From assembly GCA_002365595.1 (NCBI GenBank), contig DFAM01000001.1:71680-96002 (forward strand): a stretch of 24,323 nucleotides of DNA, written 5' to 3'. The stretch is from Acinetobacter sp. UBA3106 (GTDB lineage Bacteria > Pseudomonadota > Gammaproteobacteria > Pseudomonadales > Moraxellaceae). Position 1 is the stretch's first letter, and each line of letters begins with the position of its first letter. The notes under the pieces are model-generated. The model was not told the origin of the DNA. It saw only the letters and a list, made by a program, of their open reading frames with translations, and did no database searches. Positions 1 through 6,062 of the stretch are shown in pieces. The position numbers were made by a program, and so were the translations under genes.

Positions 1-899
1 GTGACAATAGAAAGCTGATCGCCCATCCAGGTTAATGAAGCATTGGGTACACCTTTGACCAGTTTTAATACACTTGGAATGGCATCCTGATCGATAAATT
101 CTGAATGGTAGCGGGTATTGTTTTCCACGCCACAACCTATGTTGTGATTAAAAATTTGTTTAATTTGTTGCTGCAGAATATCGATGTAACTTGCATTGCC
201 GGAATATAATTGACACGTTATTAAATCGCCTGTTGAACCTGTACTTAACTGCAATTTAGCGGGTTCACTACTTGCGTTTTCAGCCGGTATACCGCTTGCC
301 GGAGCAGTATCTTGCTTATCGGAACATGATTTAAAAATTAAAGCTAACAATGCGGCTAAAACAATGAACGCAATCAAAGGCAGTAAAAAGCCTGATTTCT
401 TTTTTTCCTCAGTGACCCGATAGGGATCAACCGGTGGCGCTTGATGTAAACTTTGTTCTGCTGCCGTACTGACACCTAAAGCGCTTAACAATACTGGCGC
501 CCAATGTGGCAAAGCATTCAATACTGCAGGCCAATGGCTTTCAATCAAATGGACAATCGCGCTGGGTTCGGAAGATCCAGCCTCCGCTTCCAATATTCCT
601 AAAGTTGGGGCTATAGAACGATTTAAGGTCAACTCGATTGTTTCAGGCGGTACCGTACCGGAAACCTGTTGCAGAAACTCCTGCTTTAAAGTCGGGTTGA
701 CGTTAAAGATATCTCCCAATCTGGGATTTAATTGACTCTGTAAATTTGCAATAAGGTCGGGTTTAGATCTGAAGATGGATAATAAAATGGGCAGAAAACT
801 GCTTAATGCCTGACTCTTCTCACTCAGATAGGTGGTTTCTCCTTCAAGAACTGTTGGAGTGACCTTCTGCTTTAATAATTCAATCAGATTAAGATTCAT
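1..899 (-). CDS. Membrane-anchored protein, probable OmpA-family protein (5' part, truncated by window edge)
   Basis: The frame opens at an ATG at 899, preceded by a good ribosome binding site (AGAGGAA, 7 nt spacing), and stays open for 299 codons to the window edge, so the C-terminus is missing. The visible protein has a helical cytoplasmic N-terminal region (about residues 1-145) and a Pro-rich linker. A basic stretch ending EEKKKSG is followed by one transmembrane segment (about 171-189, very Leu/Ala/Ile rich). A presumably periplasmic part follows, with Cys residues and a TWMGDQLSI segment near the edge. Acinetobacter proteins of this layout usually end in an OmpA-like peptidoglycan-binding domain, but that domain would lie outside the window, so the family name is inference. 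The single-span topology is directly visible. It is separated from the next gene by a terminator at 1009-1036. Confidence 0.6.
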   Translation of the reverse strand, partial: MNLNLIELLKQKVTPTVLEGETTYLSEKSQALSSFLPILLSIFRSKPDLIANLQSQLNPRLGDIFNVNPTLKQEFLQQVSGTVPPETIELTLNRSIAPTLGILEAEAGSSEPSAIVHLIESHWPAVLNALPHWAPVLLSALGVSTAAEQSLHQAPPVDPYRVTEEKKKSGFLLPLIAFIVLAALLALIFKSCSDKQDTAPASGIPAENASSEPAKLQLSTGSTGDLITCQLYSGNASYIDILQQQIKQIFNHNIGCGVENNTRYHSEFIDQDAIPSVLKLVKGVPNASLTWMGDQLSIV

Positions 900-1008
900 T
901 GCTTATTCCTCTTATTCTCTTTTTATTAAGTATTTTTTTAGTCTATCTGTTCATTTTTCACGCAATGTAAATAATTGTATTATTTGAATACTAATATTTT
1001 TTAATCAC

Positions 1009-1036
1009 AAAAAAAGCCAGCAAAAGCTGACTTTTT
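1009..1036 (-). terminator. Rho-independent terminator of the lipoprotein operon
   Basis: Read on the minus strand, the stem GTCAGC / GCTGGC closes a TTTT loop and is followed by seven Ts. One pair is a G-U wobble, so the plus-strand version carries a C-A mismatch; the terminator should work mainly on the minus strand. It sits 14 nt after the stop codon of the gene at 1051-1953. Confidence 0.8.
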
Positions 1037-1050
1037 ATTATTAAAAAAAA

Positions 1051-1953
1051 TTATTCTTCCAAATAATAGATTTTTTGACGCAACTCTGTAGTTCGCTGGG
1101 CTGTCATATTTGTTTCACAATTTATCCGATAGATTTCAGGATTATCAGCGTTTGAACTATCTAGTTTACATTCTAACTCACGTTTTTTTAGCCAAATTCT
1201 TTGTTCATCTAAAAGCTGAGCACGCACTTCCTTAGTTGTTGCATTCCACACAAGATTTAAATTTTCATTGGCTTTATCTAAATTTGTTTTTGCTTCTGAA
1301 ACTAATACCGATTGGTACTCCTGTGCTGAAGCCTCCTCTTCTGCAACACGTTTCATTTCTTCCTGTTTCGCAACTTCAACAGCATTTAAACGTGCATTTT
1401 TAATCAAAGAGTCAACTGCGATATCTCTTACAAAATAAGCTAGAACATCTGGATTTTCTAAAGTTACATATACCTTTTTACCATCGTCTGTAGGCTGAAC
1501 TAAATACTCAATTTCTCTTTTCAATTGATTAGCTTCAAAAGACAAATCTGATAAAACTGCAGCTTGCGCAGTATTATTTTCATCATAAACTGCACGAGCT
1601 GCATCGGCATCTTTAATCATCTGAGCCGGAACTTTTACCACAAATTCCGTTACGCAATACTGCTTATTACTATTCGGATCCGAATTATTGGTACGAACAT
1701 CATTGACATTAAAGGTAATTTGCTGAAGTGTACTACGTAATTTCCCCATATCAATTGTAACGTTTTCAGTATCAATTAATTCTTTCACACGTTCTGCAGA
1801 AACATCACTGACCGTCTTACTAAAACTTTCAACAACTAACTGTTTTGCAGTTTCATTATCACATTTTACTGCGCTACCTGTGATTGATTGTATTTTGTTA
1901 CAACCTGAAACCAGTAATGCACAACTCATCAATGCCAATAATCTAAAATTCAT
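1051..1953 (-). CDS. Lipoprotein with C-terminal LprI-like (DUF1311) domain
   Basis: A 300-residue secreted protein. The chosen start is the ATG at 1953, which has AGG 7 nt upstream and begins directly with a lipoprotein signal peptide; a TTG at 1971 would add six residues without a better ribosome site. The lipobox is LVSGC, with the lipidated Cys at residue 18. The N-terminal domain (about 25-190) resembles the neighbour at 2001-2747: VKCD near residue 31, DPNS then Cys100, and EYLVQPTD. After a charged helical linker (about 195-225) the last 75 residues look like the LprI lysozyme-inhibitor family: Leu-Asp-x-Gln-x-x-Trp-Leu, a Cys, a second Cys, and a final alkaline region with R/L repeats. 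The domain assignment is by eye. It probably acts at the cell envelope. The gap to the upstream paralogue is 47 bp, suggesting one operon. Confidence 0.8.
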   Translation of the reverse strand: MNFRLLALMSCALLVSGCNKIQSITGSAVKCDNETAKQLVVESFSKTVSDVSAERVKELIDTENVTIDMGKLRSTLQQITFNVNDVRTNNSDPNSNKQYCVTEFVVKVPAQMIKDADAARAVYDENNTAQAAVLSDLSFEANQLKREIEYLVQPTDDGKKVYVTLENPDVLAYFVRDIAVDSLIKNARLNAVEVAKQEEMKRVAEEEASAQEYQSVLVSEAKTNLDKANENLNLVWNATTKEVRAQLLDEQRIWLKKRELECKLDSSNADNPEIYRINCETNMTAQRTTELRQKIYYLEE

Positions 1954-2000
1954 AATCAACCTATTTTTCAATTCATCTTTATTTTCAGTAATACGAATGA

Positions 2001-2747
2001 TTAATAATTTTCGTAAGCACTTTCATCAGGTACTACTTGAGCAGCTTGCGCTGCCTCAGCGGCTTCTGTTGCTGCATCTGCAGCCTCTACAACCTCATCG
2101 CTTGCTGAATAAGCAATATTCTCAGCATTATTTCTTTGCACAGCTGATTTACTCGCTTCCAGATTTCTTATTTGATTTTTTTCAATTTGTGGTTTTAAAA
2201 AAGCATAAGTTAAAGTTTCTGAAAGCAATGTTTGTATATTCGCTGTATTTTTAAGTAGAGCTAAAACTTTATCACCTTTATCTGTTGGCTGTAGAACATA
2301 CTCAAGTGTTAAATGCACCTTATTATTTTCATAATCTACATCTAAATTATTTGCATGCTGCTCTACACTTACAGCATTCACTTTAGCTCTTGCCTCATCA
2401 GATTTTTTCACCAAATCAGATGGAATAGCTACGTTTAAATCTACTGAGCATGATGTTTTTGGACTATTTGGATCAATAAAATCTGTTCGACTATCTGCCA
2501 AAGAAAATTGGATATTTTTTGCTGAAAGCTTTAACTTGGTCGGATCTAAATCTTTAATCGCACCATTTTTAATTAATGTTTTAAGTTCATGCTCTAAAGA
2601 TCTGCTCAAATCATCTTGTAATACTTGTGTGACCAAAGAAATTGCAGACTCATCATCACATTTCACATGTTTAGAAAAGGGATTATTACACCCCGCTAAA
2701 GCTAATGTTGAAATAATTAAGAAAACAGCTTTATTGTTAAGTTTCAT
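2001..2747 (-). CDS. Lipoprotein, paralogue of the neighbouring gene
   Basis: A 248-residue secreted protein of unknown function. ATG at 2747 is preceded by AGAGGG at about 8 nt. It has a classic lipoprotein signal with LALAGC and the lipidated Cys at residue 20. It shares a core with the next gene: VKCDDES (Cys30), a R-T-D-x-x-DPNS segment, Cys100, D-E-A-R-A, and EYVLQPTDKG. The two conserved Cys fall at nearly the same positions (30/31 and 100) in both proteins and may form a disulfide. Instead of an LprI-like domain it ends in an Ala/Glu-rich tail (about 215-240) that is probably helical or disordered. The pair looks like a tandem duplication followed by different C-terminal ends. It is the first gene of the operon, behind a visible promoter. 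Confidence 0.8.
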   Translation of the reverse strand: MKLNNKAVFLIISTLALAGCNNPFSKHVKCDDESAISLVTQVLQDDLSRSLEHELKTLIKNGAIKDLDPTKLKLSAKNIQFSLADSRTDFIDPNSPKTSCSVDLNVAIPSDLVKKSDEARAKVNAVSVEQHANNLDVDYENNKVHLTLEYVLQPTDKGDKVLALLKNTANIQTLLSETLTYAFLKPQIEKNQIRNLEASKSAVQRNNAENIAYSASDEVVEAADAATEAAEAAQAAQVVPDESAYENY

Positions 2748-2772
2748 TAAAATACCCTCTTTTATTTACACA

Positions 2773-2802
2773 ATTATAAACAAAATCATCAAAAAATAAC
2801 AA
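2773..2802 (-). promoter_or_regulatory. Sigma-70-type promoter of the lipoprotein operon
   Basis: On the minus strand, -35 TTGTTA (2797-2802) and a perfect -10 TATAAT (2773-2778) are separated by 18 bp. The predicted transcript starts near 2766, about 20 nt before the ATG at 2747. Confidence 0.6.
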
Positions 2803-2811
2803 TTTGATCAC

Positions 2812-2839
2812 AAAAAAAAGCCAGCCGAAGCTGACTTTT
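2812..2839 (-). terminator. Rho-independent terminator of pyrB-pyrC'
   Basis: On the minus strand the stem GTCAGC / GCTGGC closes a TTCG tetraloop and is followed by eight Ts. It has almost the same sequence as the terminator at 1009-1036, including the G-U wobble that makes it strand-specific. It lies 27 nt after the pyrC' stop codon. Confidence 0.85.
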
Positions 2840-2866
2840 CAAATTTTTTAAAATACGTTAAATCAA

Positions 2867-4102
2867 TTAAACCGCAAAGGTGTGTAACACTTTACCCACG
2901 ACTTTTTGGTTAATTAGTGGCGTATTTTTACCTTGAGACACAATGCTCTCTTTGCTGATGGTCCATTCAAGCTCAGGATCAAGCAAAACCCAGCCTGCTT
3001 CTTGAGTCCAGCGCTCTAATATGTTTGCCACTTTTGCCGGAGCAACCGTTACTTTTTCCACCCACTCTAAAGGTTCAAAAAAGCCTTCATGAATGAGCTG
3101 AAGACCAAACGGGACAAAAGTATCGAATGCGGTAAAACCGGGCTGAGTTTCAGCAAATGGCGCCATTTTCGCAGAGCTGCTCAGCGGTTCATGATGGGTA
3201 GAAATTGCATCAATGACGCCATCTTTTAAGCCTTGACGCAGCAACGCTTTGTCCTGTTCCGAACGTAAAGGCGGACGCACATGGGCAAGTGAATTGAAAC
3301 CATCAATCAGCTGGTCTGTCAGATGCAACTGATGCATGGCCACATCACAGGTCACCGGCAAGCCTTTGGCTTTGGCATTTTTAATCAGTTCAACCGAAGC
3401 ACCACACGACAACAAGCCAAAGTGGGCACGCACACCTGTTGCTTCAATCATCAGCAGGTATTTAGCAATCGCAACGGTTTCTGCCAAGGCAGGAATCATC
3501 GGCAAACCTTGACGTGACGCAATAAAGCCTTCATGCACACAGCCATCTTTGGCAATTTGTGGTTCTTCCGCATAGAACACCACCGTCATATTTAGACCCG
3601 CAGCATATTCTAAAGTACGAATTACCACATCATCATCAGCGAACGGTGCATTGGCATTGGATACCGCGGTACAGCCACCTTTTTTCAGGCCAGCCATATT
3701 GGCAGGTTGATGGCCTTTCAAGCCTTGGGTTTGCGCACCAATCACTTCCAGGTAAATGCCGCCATCCAGCATGGCTTTTTCAACCAGGCCGTGAATGAGT
3801 GCGCCATTGTCTTGCACAATCGGTTTAGAGTCCGGTGGAGTAAACACATGCAGAATCCCGTTAGCACGTGCAGCCTTCCCTTCAGACTTCAATGTCCCAT
3901 GCTGCTGCTGACCCGGTTCACGTAAACGTGCACACAGATCCACCATGGTCGGCATCAGCCATTTGCCTTGACCATCAATGGTTTCAGTCACATTATTTGA
4001 TTCAGCAACCAATTTGCCATTTTCAAGATAAACCGTTTCTACGCTGTCGGTTTTGTTGATGGGGTCCAAGACACGTACATTTTCAATTTTTACAATACTC
4101 AT
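2867..4102 (-). CDS. pyrC': Dihydroorotase-like protein PyrC', probably non-catalytic subunit of aspartate carbamoyltransferase
   Basis: A 411-residue member of the amidohydrolase/dihydroorotase family. The ATG at 4102 is used because it follows the pyrB stop by 10 nt and has AAGAGA upstream; a TTG at 4123 would overlap pyrB. The fold signature is present (GKWLMPTMVDL, R-L-R-E-P-G at 60-64, the TCDVAMHQLHLTD segment, the VRPPLR segment). The catalytic residues are gone: the usual D-x-H-x-H reads D-L-C-A-R (55-59), the H-x-C-H-L-S motif reads H-F-G-L-L-S (227-232), the C/A-E-D histidine region reads Y-A-E-E (177-180), and T-D-H reads T-H-H (302-304). In Pseudomonas such a PyrC' has no dihydroorotase activity but is needed to assemble active PyrB. 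By analogy this protein is a scaffold, and a true dihydroorotase should exist elsewhere in the genome. Databases often call it pyrC. Confidence 0.88.
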   Translation of the reverse strand: MSIVKIENVRVLDPINKTDSVETVYLENGKLVAESNNVTETIDGQGKWLMPTMVDLCARLREPGQQQHGTLKSEGKAARANGILHVFTPPDSKPIVQDNGALIHGLVEKAMLDGGIYLEVIGAQTQGLKGHQPANMAGLKKGGCTAVSNANAPFADDDVVIRTLEYAAGLNMTVVFYAEEPQIAKDGCVHEGFIASRQGLPMIPALAETVAIAKYLLMIEATGVRAHFGLLSCGASVELIKNAKAKGLPVTCDVAMHQLHLTDQLIDGFNSLAHVRPPLRSEQDKALLRQGLKDGVIDAISTHHEPLSSSAKMAPFAETQPGFTAFDTFVPFGLQLIHEGFFEPLEWVEKVTVAPAKVANILERWTQEAGWVLLDPELEWTISKESIVSQGKNTPLINQKVVGKVLHTFAV

Positions 4103-4112
4103 GACTTTTCTC

Positions 4113-5129
4113 TTATCCCGCAATCGCTTCTAACAAACCTTTTTCCTGTAACTGACCTTGCATTGCCAAAGCCAGTACCGCCATACGTACCGCAATACCA
4201 TTGGTCACCTGATTTAAAATCACCGACTGAGTACCATCGGCAATACTGGAATCAATTTCCACACCACGGTTCATCGGTCCCGGGTGCATCACGATGCAAT
4301 CCGGTTTCGCCATAGCCAGACGTTCTTTGTTCAGGCCGTACATTTTGTAGAATTCGGCTTGTGAAGATAATGCAGGTGAATCAATACGTTCGTTTTGAAT
4401 ACGTAAAGTAATAATCACGTCGCAATTTTTAATGCCATCTTCCATATTATTAAACAGACGAACATCTTCACCATATTCAGCGAAACCATAAGGCAGCAAG
4501 GTATTCGGTGCAATCACACGGATATCTTTACAACCTAAAGTCTGTAAAGCGGCAACATCTGAACGCGCCACACGTGAATGTTTAATATCACCGATAATGG
4601 CAATGCTGATATCTTCAAAATTCTTTTTGGTTTCACGGCGAATGGTCAGCATGTCCAGCATCGCTTGTGTCGGATGTGCATGACGGCCATCCCCGGCATT
4701 AATAATCGCGACATTCGGGCAGACATCTTTGGCAATAAAATGCGGCGCACCTGAAGATGAATGACGGACCACGAAAATGTCCGTTGCCATGGCTTCTAAG
4801 TTCCACAGCGTGTCACGCAGGGTTTCACCTTTAGAAGTACTTGAACGGGCAATATCAATGTTAAGCACATTGGCGGAAAGACGCTTTGCAGCTGCCTCAA
4901 AAGTGGTGCGGGTACGGGTAGAGTTTTCAAAAAACAGGTTCATGACCGTACGACCTTCAAGCAGGTTGTTGGTAATCAGCTGATTTTGGTCATTAAAAAA
5001 GGACTGTGCAGTGTCCAATATTTTTGTGAGGGTTTCTTTGGAAAGACCATCGATGGTGAGGAAGTGTTTTAAGTTACCATCTCGGTTGAGTTGAATCTGG
5101 CTCGGAGTATGCAATGCCGCCAAGTGCAT
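4113..5129 (-). CDS. pyrB: Aspartate carbamoyltransferase catalytic subunit
   Basis: This enzyme joins carbamoyl phosphate and L-aspartate to N-carbamoyl-L-aspartate, the committed step of pyrimidine synthesis, in the cytosol. It is 338 residues, slightly longer than the E. coli chain (about 310), with an N-terminal extension of some 20 residues, as in PyrB chains that pair with PyrC'. Visible motifs are the carbamoyl-phosphate loop STRTRT (70-75), S-K-G-E (99-102), HPTQ (152-155), S-R-V-A-R-S (185-190) and the HPGPMNRG segment (282-289). The start ATG at 5129 has AAGGA 8 nt upstream. No regulatory pyrI gene follows; pyrC' comes 10 nt downstream, so the two are almost certainly co-transcribed and form one complex. 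Confidence 0.96.
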   Translation of the reverse strand: MHLAALHTPSQIQLNRDGNLKHFLTIDGLSKETLTKILDTAQSFFNDQNQLITNNLLEGRTVMNLFFENSTRTRTTFEAAAKRLSANVLNIDIARSSTSKGETLRDTLWNLEAMATDIFVVRHSSSGAPHFIAKDVCPNVAIINAGDGRHAHPTQAMLDMLTIRRETKKNFEDISIAIIGDIKHSRVARSDVAALQTLGCKDIRVIAPNTLLPYGFAEYGEDVRLFNNMEDGIKNCDVIITLRIQNERIDSPALSSQAEFYKMYGLNKERLAMAKPDCIVMHPGPMNRGVEIDSSIADGTQSVILNQVTNGIAVRMAVLALAMQGQLQEKGLLEAIAG

Positions 5130-5141
5130 AAGAGATTCCTT

Positions 5142-5160
5142 ATACGTTAAGTCAACGTAT
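5142..5160. promoter_or_regulatory. Inverted repeat at the pyrB transcription start (possible operator)
   Basis: Perfect 7-bp arms ATACGTT and AACGTAT are separated by 5 bp. The repeat overlaps the downstream end of the pyrB -10 box and the predicted start point, a place where a bound repressor would block initiation; as RNA it could also form a short 5' hairpin. No regulator is identified. Confidence 0.45.
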
Positions 5161-5187
5161 TATACAGATATTCCCCATTTGTGGCAG
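5159..5187 (-). promoter_or_regulatory. Sigma-70-type promoter of pyrB-pyrC'
   Basis: On the minus strand, a perfect -10 TATAAT (5159-5164) lies 17 bp downstream of a 4-of-6 -35 box CTGCCA (5182-5187). The predicted start is about 22 nt before the pyrB ATG, so there is little room for a leader-peptide attenuator. Confidence 0.6.
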
Positions 5188-5412
5188 TTGAAGTTTTCAA
5201 CAATTATGCAAAAATCAGGTCGATAATTAAAATCAATATTGAAATTGCTATCCAATATTTCAATGAGATAATTTAAACCAAATTCATAAATACAGCACAA
5301 AACCGGTTATAAATACCCCTATCTTAAATTAATTTTTAACAACATGATGATTCAACAATTCAACTGCAAAGGGCGACTCTAAATCAGTGAATTCATTTAG
5401 AGCCGAAGTTAA
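5188..5412. other. Intergenic region upstream of pyrB, no gene seen
   Basis: This AT-rich stretch holds no convincing coding frame. It contains an inverted repeat with 8-bp arms ATTGAAAT / ATTTCAAT (5238-5264, 11-nt loop) some 50 bp upstream of the pyrB -35 box. Just downstream of the small gene at 5413-5748 there is an 8-bp inverted repeat CTCTAAAT / ATTTAGAG (5377-5402, 10-nt loop), which lacks a clear T run and is at best a weak terminator. Confidence 0.4.
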
Positions 5413-5748
5413 TTAGCGTAAAGCGCCAATATAATGATGTGAAACTTGGGCACGATAAATATCATCTTCAGTCGGTTCGACCACAAGCAGTTCTGCATTT
5501 TCTTCTATTGGGTTTTCTAAGGCAGGTTCGTCAAGTGAAGATAAATTCAACACCGTTTTTAAACGACTAATTAGGCGCAACAGTTCAGGGTCTTGAGTTT
5601 CTTGTGCCAGTTCCACAATATGCTGTGCATATTCAATATTTTTAGCCAGATATATGGCGTCAATTACACGACCGGAAACTCGGCGAAGACGTGCATAGAT
5701 TAAAGTTGCAATCGAAAAAACTTCCCCATGGCTCAAAATCTTGTTCAT
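5413..5748 (-). CDS. Conserved-looking hypothetical protein, 111 residues
   Basis: I do not recognise this protein. It is soluble, with no signal peptide or membrane segment. The first 70 residues are mostly helical and basic (S-H-G-E-V-F-S, then a R-L-R-R-V-S-G-R stretch, then N-I-E-Y-A-Q-H-I-V-E-L-A-Q). After that comes an acidic, Pro-containing linker (about 75-95) and a short C-terminal tail. Three in-frame ATGs lie within 15 bases; the one at 5748 is chosen because AGGGGGA lies 4 nt before it, whereas it is 1 nt from the ATG at 5751 and inside the frame of the ATG at 5763. The helical head and acidic tail could suit a small protein-protein adaptor, but that is speculation. It appears to be a single-gene unit. 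Confidence 0.65.
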   Translation of the reverse strand: MNKILSHGEVFSIATLIYARLRRVSGRVIDAIYLAKNIEYAQHIVELAQETQDPELLRLISRLKTVLNLSSLDEPALENPIEENAELLVVEPTEDDIYRAQVSHHYIGALR

Positions 5749-5763
5749 CATTCCCCCTAACAT

Positions 5764-6062
5764 TAATTACTATCAATTTCTAAAAAATAAAAAGTGTAAT
5801 TACACTCAGTTTGAGCACCGATAAAACAGGATGCTATTCAGGATTTAGCAAAATATGTACCAATAACGTGAAAGATAAAGATTAAATTTTTCTTGATCCT
5901 TGATAAAACTCAACGATATAGCGCAAATCATCCCGCTTTACCTGCCTCTTGAAACCTGAGCTTGAGCCAACAATTTCTCTAAGAACTTCGCAAGATCATC
6001 CGCCCAAAACGAAGAAAATACGTTAAAATAGCCGATTGCTTTATTTGTCTTTGGAAATTTAC
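5764..6062. other. Divergent intergenic region between the small hypothetical gene and rlmKL
   Basis: No intact gene is visible. It contains a perfect 14-bp palindrome at 5793-5806. On the minus strand there is a 35-codon open stretch without a start codon (5882-5995) that may be a gene remnant. A possible rlmKL -10 TAAAAT lies at 6024-6029, but no -35 box fits it well. Confidence 0.4.
5793..5806. promoter_or_regulatory. Perfect 14-bp palindrome, possible operator
   Basis: AGTGTAATTACACT reads identically on both strands. It lies 45 bp upstream of the start of the gene at 5413-5748, in its presumed promoter region. Such short AT-centred palindromes often bind dimeric repressors, but nothing here identifies which one. 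Confidence 0.35.

Noticed and set aside
1880..2254. Plus-strand frame of 124 codons over the two lipoprotein genes
   Set aside because: It lies opposite two well-supported genes with signal peptides and ribosome sites; its residue make-up is low-complexity (Leu, Gln, Phe).
2867..4123. Longer pyrC' starting at TTG 4123 and overlapping pyrB
   Set aside because: The ATG at 4102 has a ribosome site and begins at the usual family N-terminus; the TTG version adds a seven-residue basic stretch with no support.
5377..5402. Inverted repeat CTCTAAAT / ATTTAGAG as a firm terminator
   Set aside because: Only 8 AT-rich pairs, a 10-nt loop and no T run; kept only as a note in the intergenic entry.
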